From assembly GCF_900184035.1 (NCBI RefSeq), contig NZ_FXWP01000010.1:1-64000 (forward strand): a stretch of 64,000 bases of DNA, in the 5' to 3' direction. The DNA is from Kosakonia pseudosacchari. Lineage in GTDB: Bacteria; Pseudomonadota; Gammaproteobacteria; Enterobacterales; Enterobacteriaceae. Positions 1 to 8,481 of this stretch are shown here, one piece after another. The position numbers and the translations under genes were made by a program. The notes beneath the pieces were generated by a model. That model did not search any database, had not been told where the DNA came from, and was given only the letters and a program-made list of their open reading frames with translations. How positions within the stretch are numbered: the first letter of the stretch is position 1; each line of letters starts with the position of its first letter.

Positions 1-80
1 GACGACGTTGATAGGCCGGGTGTGTAAGCGCAGCGATGCGTTGAGCTAACCGGTACTAATGAACCGTGAGGCTTAACCTT
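1..80 (+). rRNA. rrl: 23S ribosomal RNA, 3' end (partial)
   Basis: The first 80 bases match the conserved 3' terminus of enterobacterial 23S rRNA, ending in the usual GAGGCTTAACCTT just before the 5S spacer. The body of the gene lies before the window. The 5S-tRNA-Thr-5S array that follows is the arrangement of rrnD in E. coli, so this is probably rrlD. Confidence 0.95.
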
Positions 81-175
81 ACAACGCCGAAGGTGTTTTG
101 GCGTGAGAGACAGAAAAGATTTTCAGCGTGATACAGATTAGGTCAGAGTGTGAGAACGTTCTGACAGACAGAATT

Positions 176-295
176 TGCCTGGCGGCACTAGCGCGGTGGT
201 CCCACCTGACCCCATGCCGAACTCAGAAGTGAAACGCCGTAGCGCCGATGGTAGTGTGGGGTCTCCCCATGCGAGAGTAGGGAACTGCCAGGCAT
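176..295 (+). rRNA. rrfD: 5S ribosomal RNA, first copy (rrfD-like)
   Basis: A 120-nt 5S rRNA that begins TGCCTGGCGGC and ends CTGCCAGGCAT; the two ends pair to form the terminal helix. It lies 95 bases after the 23S end and 12 bases before tRNA-Thr, as in rrnD. It is identical to the second copy at 421-540, and the identity runs a few bases into both flanks, as expected from duplication or gene conversion. Confidence 0.97.
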
Positions 296-307
296 CAAAT
301 TTAGTGT

Positions 308-383
308 GCTGATATGGCTCAGTTGGTAGAGCGCACCCTTGGTAAGGGTGAGGTCCCCAGTTCGACTCTGGGTATCAGCACCA
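308..383 (+). tRNA. thrV: tRNA-Thr (anticodon GGT)
   Basis: A 76-nt tRNA with an encoded CCA end. The acceptor arms GCTGATA and TATCAGC pair, the D arm carries GCTCAGTTGGTAGAGC, the anticodon stem-loop places GGT in the middle (reads ACC/ACU), and the T arm contains GTTCGAC. It lies between two 5S genes, which is the distal arrangement of E. coli rrnD, where this gene is thrV. It is made as part of the rRNA transcript. Confidence 0.97.
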
Positions 384-420
384 GTTATAACGGTTAAAGT
401 TCGGCATTTAGAAAAGAATT

Positions 421-540
421 TGCCTGGCGGCACTAGCGCGGTGGTCCCACCTGACCCCATGCCGAACTCAGAAGTGAAACGCCGTAGCGCCGATGGTAGT
501 GTGGGGTCTCCCCATGCGAGAGTAGGGAACTGCCAGGCAT
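421..540 (+). rRNA. rrfF: 5S ribosomal RNA, second copy (rrfF-like)
   Basis: A second 120-nt 5S gene, identical to the one at 176-295 by direct reading. It closes the operon, with the terminator starting a few bases later. A third, badly decayed 5S-like stretch lies about 190 bases downstream. Confidence 0.97.
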
Positions 541-546
541 CAAATA

Positions 547-586
547 AAGCAAAAGGCCCAGTCTTTCGACTGGGCCTTTTGCTTTT
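547..586 (+). terminator. rRNA operon terminator
   Basis: The strong inverted repeat AAAAGGCCCAGTC / GACTGGGCCTTTT with a short TTTC loop ends in GCTTTT. This is the classic rho-independent terminator of enterobacterial rRNA operons, placed directly after the last 5S gene. Confidence 0.95.
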
Positions 587-979
587 CTACTGCAACATCA
601 AGCTTGATGGTCGCACCGCAGTCATTTGCCTCTATAGCCAATAGCCTTTGAGCATGGACAGGGTTAAGTACCACAGCCCTTGAGAGCTAGTGAGTCTTTC
701 TTCTTCAACAGCCAGACATCAAACACACTAAGTCTGAAGTGAAACGCGTCGTGCCGATAATAGTGTGAGGTCTCCCCCGCGATAGCCGGGAACGTCGAGC
801 AAATAAGCAAGTACATAAGAAGCAAAGAACCACATGCATGCAAGGCAGTAATATTTGGCGTGTCCCTGAATTCTTAAAAATCGAACCCGGTCAGCTCAGT
901 GAGATAGGCAGCCAAAGCAATAAGGCCAGCCCCCAACTTTTTGTTAAGCATGCTTGCACGAGGAGGTTTTACGTGGGCA
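587..979. other. Non-coding stretch between rRNA operon and yhdZ
   Basis: No gene is supported here. It holds a decayed 5S-like sequence (731-800), a possible scrap of another 5S 3' end (711-723, GCCAGACATCAAA), and otherwise unremarkable sequence. Short open frames in this stretch lack ribosome binding sites and show no recognisable protein similarity. Confidence 0.6.
731..800 (+). pseudogene. Degenerate 5S rRNA remnant
   Basis: The stretch follows the second half of the intact 5S genes with many substitutions and small deletions. GAAGTGAAACGC, GCCGAT, TAGTGTG, GGTCTCCCC, GCGA and GGGAAC occur in the same order and nearly the same spacing as in 421-540. The shared AAATAA-GCA just after it matches the sequence behind the real 5S. 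The 5' half of 5S is missing, and the terminal helix could not form, so it should not make a working 5S RNA. Probably the relic of a third tandem 5S unit. Confidence 0.75.
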
Positions 980-1009
980 ATAAAAAAGGCCACTCGTATG
1001 AATGGCCTG
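980..1009 (-). terminator. Terminator of the yhdWXYZ operon
   Basis: On the minus strand AGGCCA and TGGCCT pair around a ten-base loop and are followed by TTTTTTATT, 18 bases past the yhdZ stop codon. Confidence 0.85.
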
Positions 1010-1027
1010 TAAGAAATCATATAGAGA

Positions 1028-1786
1028 TCAATGGATAACCTGCGACAAAAACGCACGAGTACGTTCTGATTTCGGATTCGCAAAGAACTCTTCCGGTGGT
1101 GCCTGTTCAACGATTTCACCCCGATCCATAAAGATCACGCGATCGGCAACGGTGCGCGCAAAACCCATTTCGTGGGTGACACACAACATCGTCATGCCGG
1201 ATTGCGCTAGCCCAATCATGGTATCCAGCACCTCTTTTACCATCTCCGGATCCAGCGCTGAAGTTGGTTCATCAAACAGCATGATTTTAGGTTTCATACA
1301 TAATGAACGGGCAATCGCTACACGTTGCTGCTGGCCACCGGAAATCTGCCCCGGAAACTTATGTGCATGCTCGGCAATGCGCACACGCTCAAGATAATGC
1401 ATCGCCAGCGCTTCAGCCTCTTTCCGGGGCATTTTGCGTACCCAAATCGGCGCCAGCGTACAATTTTGCAGGACGGTCAGATGCGGGAATAGATTAAAGT
1501 GCTGAAACACCATTCCCACTTCCTGGCGGATCTTTTCGATATTGCGGATATCTTCATTTAACTCTATACCGTCAACGACAATGCGCCCTTGTTGATGCTC
1601 TTCGAGGTGGTTGATACAGCGGATCGTTGTCGACTTTCCAGAGCCGGACGGGCCACAAAGCACAATGCGCTCGCCCTGTTTCACATTGAGGTTAATATCT
1701 TTCAGTACATGGAACTGACCGTACCATTTATTCACATTTTCGAGCGTAATCATCGCGTCGCCAGATTGCATAGTTGTATTACTCAT
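1028..1786 (-). CDS. yhdZ: Polar amino-acid ABC transporter ATP-binding protein YhdZ
   Basis: A 252-residue ATPase of the GlnQ/AapP family that would power import through YhdX and YhdY at the inner membrane. All nucleotide-binding parts are present: Walker [10 protein letters not shown] near residue 45, the signature ISGGQQQR near 150, Walker B IMLFDEP, and the switch histidine in VTHEMGF. It is the last gene of a leftward yhdW-X-Y-Z operon, 8 bases after yhdY and followed by a terminator. The nearest known relatives are E. coli YhdZ and rhizobial AapP, which move general L-amino acids; the exact substrate cannot be read from the sequence. Confidence 0.95.
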   Translation of the reverse strand: MSNTTMQSGDAMITLENVNKWYGQFHVLKDINLNVKQGERIVLCGPSGSGKSTTIRCINHLEEHQQGRIVVDGIELNEDIRNIEKIRQEVGMVFQHFNLFPHLTVLQNCTLAPIWVRKMPRKEAEALAMHYLERVRIAEHAHKFPGQISGGQQQRVAIARSLCMKPKIMLFDEPTSALDPEMVKEVLDTMIGLAQSGMTMLCVTHEMGFARTVADRVIFMDRGEIVEQAPPEEFFANPKSERTRAFLSQVIH

Positions 1787-1794
1787 GAGGATCC

Positions 1795-2901
1795 TCAGTG
1801 CGGTGTACGCCCGGTGTTAAAGCGCTTCTCCAGATACTGGCTATAGCGCGACATGCTAAAACAGAAAACCCAATAAACTAAGGCAGCAAAAACATAGCCT
1901 TCGGTGGACATCCCAAGCCATGCAGGATCGACCGTGGCTTGCTGTACGCTGCTGAACAGATCAAACAAGCCGATGATGATCACCAGACTCGTATCTTTGA
2001 ACAGAGCAATGATGGTGTTCACAAGCCCCGGGATCACCAGCTTCAGCGCCTGCGGTAAAATTACCAGCCCTTGTGTTTTCCAGTATCCCAGCGCCAGAGA
2101 CTCCGCCGCTTCATATTGCCCCTTCGGCAGTGCTTGTAAGCCACCACGCACCACTTCCGCCACGTAAGCGGACTGAAACAAGATCACACCGACCAGCGCA
2201 CGGATCAGCTTATCAATACTGGTTCCTTCCGACATAAACAGCGGCAGCATCACTGAGGACATAAACAGCACGGTGATTAAGGGAACGCCGCGCCAGAACT
2301 CAATGAAAATGACCGATAACACGCGAACCACCGGCATTTTCGAACGGCGTCCAAGCGCCAGCAGAATCCCCAATGGTAATGCGCCAGCAATACCCACAGA
2401 GGCGATGATCAATGTCAGGGTCAAACCGCCCCACTGGCGGGTTTCAACCCGTTCCAGCCCCAGGAAGCCGCCAAATAACAACCACCACACAACAAGCGGA
2501 TAAATAACCGCCCAGCACGCGATGTAGCGCCCGCGACGCGGCAGCGCCTTCCAGAACATCGGCGCGATAGAGATCAGGCCAACAAGTAGCGCCACATTAA
2601 TGCGCCAGCGTTGATCATGCGGGTAGAGGCCATACATAAACTGGCCAAAACGCTCGTGGATAAACACCCAGCACGCACCTGCTTTCGTACAATCGGCGCG
2701 CGTCGAACCAAACCAGTTCGCCTGAAACAGCGCCCAGTCCAGCAAAGGGGGAATCAACTCCCACATTAACCACAGACACAGAAGCGTCAGCAGCGAGTTA
2801 GACCAACTGGAGAACAGATTTTTTCGTACCCACACTATCGCGCCATTGCTTCCTGCGGGTGTCTGGCGCGTGGAGGGAGACAGAATGGCTTTTGTCATCA
2901 A
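1795..2901 (-). CDS. yhdY: Amino-acid ABC transporter permease YhdY
   Basis: A 368-residue inner-membrane permease of the HisM/AapM type. After a hydrophilic N-terminal segment there are several hydrophobic helices. The ABC permease loop that touches the ATPase is seen around [21 protein letters not shown] in the C-terminal half. It pairs with YhdX to form the channel. It lies 6 bases after yhdX and 8 bases before yhdZ, so the genes are cotranscribed. Length and motifs are normal for the family. Confidence 0.94.
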   Translation of the reverse strand: MMTKAILSPSTRQTPAGSNGAIVWVRKNLFSSWSNSLLTLLCLWLMWELIPPLLDWALFQANWFGSTRADCTKAGACWVFIHERFGQFMYGLYPHDQRWRINVALLVGLISIAPMFWKALPRRGRYIACWAVIYPLVVWWLLFGGFLGLERVETRQWGGLTLTLIIASVGIAGALPLGILLALGRRSKMPVVRVLSVIFIEFWRGVPLITVLFMSSVMLPLFMSEGTSIDKLIRALVGVILFQSAYVAEVVRGGLQALPKGQYEAAESLALGYWKTQGLVILPQALKLVIPGLVNTIIALFKDTSLVIIIGLFDLFSSVQQATVDPAWLGMSTEGYVFAALVYWVFCFSMSRYSQYLEKRFNTGRTPH

Positions 2902-2907
2902 GGTTCC

Positions 2908-4089
2908 TTAGCGCTCAATCAGGGCAATACGGCGGTTATAGATGTTCATCAGCAACGAAATCGACAGGCTGATGAGCAAGTAAACCGACATGGTAATAGC
3001 GATAGTTTCAATCGCCTGACCGGTCTGATTCAGCACCGTGCCGGCAAACAGCGACACCATATCCGGATAACCAATTGCCGCGGCAAGCGAGGAGTTTTTG
3101 GCGATATTCAGATACTGGCTGGTCAGCGGAGGGATAATCACGCGCAGCGCCTGCGGAATAATCACCTGCCGCAGCGTTACCGGATTAGGCAATCCGAGAG
3201 AACGTGCAGCTTCATGCTGCCCATAGGGCACTGACTGAATACCTGAACGAATAATCTCGGCGATAAACGCAGAGGTGTAGACCGACAGCGCAATGGTGAG
3301 CGCGGCGAGTTCCGGGATCAGCACCATACCGCCCTGGAAGTTGAAGCCGCGCAGTTGCGGAACATCCCAGTGCAGCGCTGCGCCAAACACCCAGTGCGCG
3401 ATCAGCGGCAGCAGAATAATCAATCCCAGCGCGGCAGGCCATGTGCGGCGTAACTGACCGGTTTTGATTTGATGCATTTTATTAAAGCGAAACAGACCAA
3501 TGGAGATAGCCACTGCCACGATTATCGCGCCCACGAACGCCAGCATGCCCTCGCCCATTTGCGGGGAGGGAATATACAAGCCGCGGTTGCTCAGAAATAC
3601 CAGTTCCATTGCGTTGACCGCCTGGCGCGGGCCGGGTAGGTTACGCAGCACCGCGAAATACCAGAAAAAGATCTGCAACAGCGGCGGGATATTACGGAAC
3701 GTTTCGATATAAATGGTCGATAGCTTCCGCAGTAGCCAGTTTTCTGACAGACGAGCGAGTCCAAGAAAAAAACCGAGGAATGAGGCGAACACAATACACA
3801 GCGCTGAAACCAGCAGCGTATTAAGTAAACCTACAAGAAATACACGGCCATAGGTGTCACCTTGTTCATAATCAATAAGATGCTGAACAATACCAAAACC
3901 AGCGGCGCGATCCAGAAAGGCAAAACCGGAAGTGATGCCGCGGTTATTCAGGTTAGTAACGGTGTTGTGTATCAAATAAATTGCGACAACGACCACGGCG
4001 ACAATCGCAAGGATTTGAAACAGCCAGGCACGAACCGCAGGGTTAGAAAGGGAAATAGCACCTTTCACGGTTGGGCGGCGATGGGACAT
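2908..4089 (-). CDS. yhdX: Amino-acid ABC transporter permease YhdX
   Basis: A 393-residue permease of the AapQ type, partner of YhdY. It has an N-terminal membrane helix near residues 27-45, a long periplasmic part, and the permease motif EAARSLGLPNPVTLRQVIIP near residue 300 that docks onto the ATPase. It is the second gene of yhdWXYZ, 72 bases after yhdW; that larger gap is usual behind a highly expressed binding protein. Confidence 0.94.
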   Translation of the reverse strand: MSHRRPTVKGAISLSNPAVRAWLFQILAIVAVVVVAIYLIHNTVTNLNNRGITSGFAFLDRAAGFGIVQHLIDYEQGDTYGRVFLVGLLNTLLVSALCIVFASFLGFFLGLARLSENWLLRKLSTIYIETFRNIPPLLQIFFWYFAVLRNLPGPRQAVNAMELVFLSNRGLYIPSPQMGEGMLAFVGAIIVAVAISIGLFRFNKMHQIKTGQLRRTWPAALGLIILLPLIAHWVFGAALHWDVPQLRGFNFQGGMVLIPELAALTIALSVYTSAFIAEIIRSGIQSVPYGQHEAARSLGLPNPVTLRQVIIPQALRVIIPPLTSQYLNIAKNSSLAAAIGYPDMVSLFAGTVLNQTGQAIETIAITMSVYLLISLSISLLMNIYNRRIALIER

Positions 4090-4161
4090 AGGAAAACCTC
4101 AGTAACCATGACTCTGGGCTGGGCGCCACGCAAGCGTAGCGCCCGTTACAGCACTTACGTA

Positions 4162-5187
4162 TTAGCGCACTGGCGGAGCGTACTGGATACCGCCGTTATT
4201 CCAGAGGTTGTTCTGGCCGCGTTTGATTTTCAGCGGGCTTTCAGAACCGACGTTACGTTCAAAGATTTCTGAATAGTTACCGACTTTCTTAATGATGTTG
4301 TAAGCCCACTTGTTATCCAGCTTCAGGTCTTTACCGAAGTCGCCTTCTTTACCTAACAGGTGTGCCATATCCGGCGTTGCTGGGTTAGCGGCTTTCTCAT
4401 CAACGTTTTTCGAGTTAACACCCATCTCTTCTGCGTTCAGCATGGCGAACAGCGTCCAGCGAACAATCGAGAACCAGTCATCATCACCACGGCGAACCAC
4501 CGGCCCCAGCGGCTCTTTCGAGATCACTTCCGGCAATACGATCCACTCTGCCGGGTTGCTCAGTTTGATACGCAATGCATACAGCTGAGACTGGTCGGAA
4601 GCGAGCGTATCGCAACGGCCTGATTCCAGCGCTTTCGCGGATTCATCGGAACGGTCGAAGGTCACCGGCGTATATTTCATTTTGTTGGATTTAAAGTAAT
4701 CCGCTACGTTCAGCTCAGTATCGGTGCCCGCCTGAATACAAACGGTTGCGCCATCCAGCTCTTTAGCGCTTTTCAGGCCTGCTTTGTTGTGGGTCAGGAA
4801 GCCGATACCGTCGTAATAGGTTACGCCAGTGAATGACAGGCCCATGCCGCCATCGCGGGAAGAGGTCCAGGTGGTATTACGGGAGAGCATATCCACTTCG
4901 CCAGATTGCAGAGCGGTGAAACGCTCTTTGGCAGTCAGCGGGGTATATTTAACTTTCGTGTCGTCACCGAATACGGCAGCGGCAACGCCGCGGCAAACAT
5001 CCACGTCGATACCGGTGAATTTACCGCTCGCGTCCGCGTAGGAAAAGCCAGGCAGACCGTCGCTGATACCGCATTGTACGAAACCTTTCTTTTTAACGGC
5101 ATCCAGCGTTGCGCCTGCATGTGCCTGATTTGCGACAGCAAACAGTACACCGGCAGCGGCCAGGCTGGCGATCATCATCTTTTTCAT
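4162..5187 (-). CDS. yhdW: Periplasmic amino-acid-binding protein YhdW
   Basis: A 341-residue solute-binding protein that would capture amino acids in the periplasm and deliver them to YhdXY. The start at 5187 is preferred over an upstream in-frame ATG because it gives a clean signal peptide (MKKMMIASLAAAGVLF, cleavage after AHA near residue 23) and has AGGAT 8 bases upstream. Domain type is SBP family 3, related to AapJ. The frame is intact from start to stop; as I recall, E. coli K-12 carries yhdW as a pseudogene, so the transporter is probably complete here. A sigma-54 promoter lies upstream. Confidence 0.94.
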   Translation of the reverse strand: MKKMMIASLAAAGVLFAVANQAHAGATLDAVKKKGFVQCGISDGLPGFSYADASGKFTGIDVDVCRGVAAAVFGDDTKVKYTPLTAKERFTALQSGEVDMLSRNTTWTSSRDGGMGLSFTGVTYYDGIGFLTHNKAGLKSAKELDGATVCIQAGTDTELNVADYFKSNKMKYTPVTFDRSDESAKALESGRCDTLASDQSQLYALRIKLSNPAEWIVLPEVISKEPLGPVVRRGDDDWFSIVRWTLFAMLNAEEMGVNSKNVDEKAANPATPDMAHLLGKEGDFGKDLKLDNKWAYNIIKKVGNYSEIFERNVGSESPLKIKRGQNNLWNNGGIQYAPPVR

Positions 5188-5276
5188 AATGCATCCTGTG
5201 TGGCGAAAATTTATCGTTATATAAGGCGTTCGGGAAACGCCTGAACCTGTCTGTGGCAATGGCCATACTCTTTAAA

Positions 5277-5291
5277 GCAAAGGTAGTGCCA
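5277..5291 (-). promoter_or_regulatory. Sigma-54 promoter of yhdWXYZ
   Basis: The minus strand reads TGGCAC-TACCT-TTGC followed by T, a full match to the sigma-54 consensus TGGCAC-N5-TTGC(A/T). The GC of the -12 box predicts a start near 5265, about 78 bases before the yhdW ATG. E. coli yhdWXYZ is known as an NtrC-activated operon, which fits. The rest of the 5188-5643 gap holds an NtrC-like site and no gene. Confidence 0.88.
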
Positions 5292-5363
5292 GTTTTGCGC
5301 GTGGCGTTATTTGGCTACCGTAGGCGCAATATTGAGAGTGTAGACAGGAAAAAATAAAACCAT

Positions 5364-5380
5364 TGCCCCGTCATGGTGCA
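5364..5380. promoter_or_regulatory. NtrC-like enhancer site upstream of yhdW
   Basis: TGCCCC-GTCAT-GGTGCA matches the NtrC pattern TGCACC-N5-GGTGCA with one mismatch. It sits about 100-115 bases upstream of the predicted sigma-54 start, a normal enhancer distance. No second strong site was found by eye. Confidence 0.65.
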
Positions 5381-5643
5381 AAAATACAACCTGCGCCACA
5401 AAACAGAGCAAAAAGAGCATGCAATAAGAGGGCATTAACAGATAAGTTTCCTGCGTGAATATAAGCAATATATTGATTGGCATCGCTTTGTGAAATGGGT
5501 CACGCAAAAAAAGAGAAAAAACGGTGCGAGTGATAACCCGTCGGTTTAAATGAAACAAAGTGCGTGTTTGCTTTTTTATTTCTGCCTGTTAATGGGGCTG
5601 AAAATTTACTTATGCAAAATTAACTGCACCTAAATAAAGCAAA

Positions 5644-5666
5644 AGCGCGGCAAACCGCGCTTTTTA
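5644..5666 (-). terminator. Terminator after yhdV
   Basis: AGCGCGG and CCGCGCT form a seven-base-pair stem with a four-base loop. On the minus strand it is followed by TTTGCTTT, about 20 bases after the yhdV stop. The T-rich tail on the other strand could also stop rightward transcripts. Confidence 0.8.
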
Positions 5667-5687
5667 TAACTATTTGGCTATTTAATA

Positions 5688-5909
5688 CTATTTAGTCAGC
5701 GCTACGATACCGAGCGTCAGACCGGCAATCGCCGCTGCGCCGCCAGCAATGGCTCCGGCTGTTTCCCAGTTATCCTGTGTTGTGCCTTTCATACAGGTAT
5801 TGGTATGTACCAGACGACCTTGATCATCATATACCGGTACACAAGGAGAATCGTGGGCACAGCCAGCCAGAAACGTCGCCAGTAATGCCACGGAAATGAA
5901 TTTTTTCAT
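5688..5909 (-). CDS. yhdV: Small lipoprotein YhdV
   Basis: A 73-residue predicted lipoprotein. The N-terminus MKKFISVALLATFLAGC is a lipoprotein signal with the lipobox LAGC, so the mature protein starts at Cys17. The C-terminal third is a glycine/alanine-rich hydrophobic stretch (AGAIAGGAAAIAGLTLGIVAL) that resembles a glycine-zipper membrane segment. It matches E. coli YhdV closely and holds the same place beside yhdW. Its function is unknown. It has its own terminator and appears monocistronic. Confidence 0.9.
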   Translation of the reverse strand: MKKFISVALLATFLAGCAHDSPCVPVYDDQGRLVHTNTCMKGTTQDNWETAGAIAGGAAAIAGLTLGIVALTK

Positions 5910-6194
5910 AATATTACCTCGAAATAATCACGATTCCCGATATCAATAATTGCGATACCTGTCCAGAACCGATAAATCATATTTTACCATTCGCCGGTGA
6001 AAATTCCCCGGTGCAATAATCTCAAATTATGTTCTTTGTAAAAATCATGAAGAGAAAACCGTGTTGCGGGTTAAATAGTGCAGAAAAGATGAAGAGTGAA
6101 ATAAAAAAATCGGTGCAATGCGTAAGCGCTTGATTAAATAGAGATGGCACATAACTTTATTTTTATAAGAATAATCTAGTTTGCTGACCGGGTA
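5910..6194. other. AT-rich upstream region of yhdV
   Basis: No gene seen. It should hold the yhdV promoter. The sequence is AT-rich and shows no site I can name with confidence. In E. coli this position is occupied by acrS-acrEF, which are absent here. Confidence 0.5.
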
Positions 6195-6220
6195 AAACAA
6201 AAGCGCCTGCAGGCGCTTTA
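6195..6220 (-). terminator. Terminator of the MHYT-GGDEF-EAL gene
   Basis: AAGCGCCTG and CAGGCGCTT are perfectly complementary with almost no loop between them, followed on the minus strand by TTGTTTT, 18 bases past the stop codon at 6238. Confidence 0.8.
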
Positions 6221-6237
6221 TTTAAATGGATCCCACT

Positions 6238-8316
6238 TCAGGAAAGCGTCTCGGGCGGAGGAAGTTTATTTCCGTAAGAAGTAATGGATTCCGCACTCAC
6301 CGGTTTACCTAATAAATACCCCTGCAGCGTATTACAGCCCAGCTCGGTAAGAAATTTTTGTTGTTCTTCTGTTTCCACACCTTCCGCGACAACTTTTAAA
6401 TTCAGCGTCCTGGCTAATGCCACGATGGCGGAGACGATAGTGGCATCTTCGCCTTCCCGGCTTAACTCACGAACAAACGCGCGATCAATCTTTAATTCGC
6501 AGGCCGGAAGGCGTTTCAGATACAGCAGGCTGGAGTAGCCTGTACCAAAGTCATCGATTGAGGCTTGAACGCCCGCATCCGTCAGCGCCGTTAACACGCG
6601 CACGCTCTCATCCGGGTTGCTCATTGCTGTGGTTTCAGTTACTTCGAGGATTAACTTTTGCGGCGGCACGCCATGCTTTTTCAGCGCCTCCATAATCGTT
6701 TCCACCAGGGTGCTCTGCTCAAACTGCAGGGTGGAAAGGTTCACCGCCACTGACCAGTCAGGGAGCCCCATTTTGCGCCATTCGCCAAGCTGACGGCAGG
6801 CTTCATCCACTACCCAGTTACCCAGTGGCACAATCAGGCCGGTTTTCTCTGCCAGTGGCAAAAAAACATCCGGTGTGAGTACACCCTGGTAGGGGTGATG
6901 CCAGCGCAACAGCGCCTCAAGGCCGATAACCGGCCCCGCAGGGGCTTTAAATTTGGGCTGGTAAACCAGCCGGAACTCCTGGCGCTCCAGTGCCATCCAA
7001 AGATCGTTGAGCAGTTGCAATTGCGTTTGCGCCAGCGTGTTCATCGATGGCTGGAAAAAGTGGTAACCGTTACGGCCCATATGTTTGGTGTGATACATCG
7101 CCGCATCGGCGTTGAACATCAATTCCCGTTCGTTCTTGCCATCATGCGGATAAAGCGCAATACCGACGCTCAGCGTCACCATCACGTCATAGGGATCGAT
7201 AGTGAAGGGCTTATCAATCACGCGTACCAACGAACTGGCAAGCGTTGCCGCTTCATCTGGTGCACTGACTTCAGCCAGCAGAACAAACTCGTCACCACCA
7301 ATGCGCGCCAGCGTATATTGCCCTGTTAATTTTTGTGTCAGGCGATCGGTCACCGCGACCAGCAATTTATCGCCGACATCATGGCCCCAGGCATCGTTAA
7401 CGGTTTTGAAACCATCGAGATCCATAAACATCAGCGCGAAGAAAGAGCCTTCGCGTTTCGCTTTGTTGATGGCCTGCTCAAGGCGGTCTTCCAGCAACAC
7501 ACGGTTAGGCAGACGCGTTAAGGTATCGTGCAACGCCAGCCGCGCCAGTTCGCGGTTCGCGGCCGCCAGTGACGTTGCCAGTAGCGAGGTTCGCGCTTGC
7601 AGACGCGCATCGAACATCGACACCAGTAGCGTAATGCCCAGCACCGAGAAGGCCATCATGCCGACCAATACGGCTAACCAGTTATTGTTAAAACCGTTAT
7701 GCCCCATGGCATGTTGAGGAGGGATTTGAGCCGCCATCATGCCGGTGTAATGCATACCCGCAATAGCGATGCCCATCAAAATCGCCGCACCAAAACGCAT
7801 CAGCGCAACCTGGGCGGCGTCATGACGTAAATGGAAGGTGAGCCACAGGGCGGCGAAAGAGGCGACTAGCGCGATTGCTAAAGATAAAGCGACCCAATGC
7901 AGATTCCAGATGATGGCCGGCGAGACCTGAAGCGCCGCCATGCCGGTATAGTGCATCGCCGCAATGCCCAGACCCATGACAATTGCGCCCGGGATCAGGC
8001 GGCGCAGATGCAGATGAGGGGCGCTCACCAGCCACAGCGCGAACAATGAAGCGCCAATCGCGATAGCCATTGAGAGGGCAGTGAGAATCGGTTCGTAGCG
8101 CATGTTCATAGACATGTTCATCGCCAGCATGCCGATAAAGTGCATCGCCCAGATGCCTATCCCCATTGCTACGCCGCCGCCGCTAAGCCAGACCCATGAC
8201 GATCCCTGGCTGCTGGTGGAAACACGGCCAGCCATATTCAGGGCGGTATAAGAGGCCAAAATGGCTACGATAAAAGAAACAACAACAAGGATATAGTCGT
8301 ATTGGCTATCCAGCAT
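6238..8316 (-). CDS. MHYT-GGDEF-EAL cyclic-di-GMP protein
   Basis: A 692-residue membrane protein that joins a sensor to both halves of cyclic-di-GMP turnover. Residues 1 to about 240 hold seven hydrophobic helices with three MHYT-type motifs (AMHFIGM, AMHYTGM, GMHYTGM), a fold proposed to bind copper and sense O2, CO or NO. A GGDEF domain follows (about 265-425) with intact RIGGDEF, then an EAL domain (about 445-680) with GLEALLRW and DDFGTGYSS. Both active sites look complete, so cyclase and phosphodiesterase activity are both possible. E. coli K-12 has no equivalent here. It is monocistronic with its own terminator. Targets such as cellulose or motility are not shown by the context. Confidence 0.9.
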   Translation of the reverse strand: MLDSQYDYILVVVSFIVAILASYTALNMAGRVSTSSQGSSWVWLSGGGVAMGIGIWAMHFIGMLAMNMSMNMRYEPILTALSMAIAIGASLFALWLVSAPHLHLRRLIPGAIVMGLGIAAMHYTGMAALQVSPAIIWNLHWVALSLAIALVASFAALWLTFHLRHDAAQVALMRFGAAILMGIAIAGMHYTGMMAAQIPPQHAMGHNGFNNNWLAVLVGMMAFSVLGITLLVSMFDARLQARTSLLATSLAAANRELARLALHDTLTRLPNRVLLEDRLEQAINKAKREGSFFALMFMDLDGFKTVNDAWGHDVGDKLLVAVTDRLTQKLTGQYTLARIGGDEFVLLAEVSAPDEAATLASSLVRVIDKPFTIDPYDVMVTLSVGIALYPHDGKNERELMFNADAAMYHTKHMGRNGYHFFQPSMNTLAQTQLQLLNDLWMALERQEFRLVYQPKFKAPAGPVIGLEALLRWHHPYQGVLTPDVFLPLAEKTGLIVPLGNWVVDEACRQLGEWRKMGLPDWSVAVNLSTLQFEQSTLVETIMEALKKHGVPPQKLILEVTETTAMSNPDESVRVLTALTDAGVQASIDDFGTGYSSLLYLKRLPACELKIDRAFVRELSREGEDATIVSAIVALARTLNLKVVAEGVETEEQQKFLTELGCNTLQGYLLGKPVSAESITSYGNKLPPPETLS

Positions 8317-8481
8317 GGTGTCATCAACTCATTCACTAAGGGCGTTACGCATTACTACGATCGGACTGGCGAAAAGGGCTGAGACATTAGCATCGTATGG
8401 GGATGGCTCAAAATGATTTAAATCCCTGCTTTAATCAGGGTGATGGCTGCATTTTCGCGAATTTTCGCTACAAGCAATCAC

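Noticed and set aside
188-644. Open frames over the 5S and tRNA genes
   Set aside because: They lie inside structural RNA genes and their terminator.
890-915. tRNA-like words (TCGAACCC, then GGTCAGCTCAGT) after the rRNA operon
   Set aside because: The words occur in the wrong order for a tRNA, and no acceptor or anticodon stem can be drawn around them.
874-1119. Minus-strand open frame ending in LIALAAYLTELTGFDF
   Set aside because: It runs through the yhdZ terminator and into yhdZ, has no ribosome binding site, and matches no family I know.
5307-5558. Minus-strand open frame of 83 codons upstream of yhdW
   Set aside because: It covers the NtrC-like site and sigma-54 promoter side of the gap, has a low-complexity hydrophobic sequence and no ribosome binding site.
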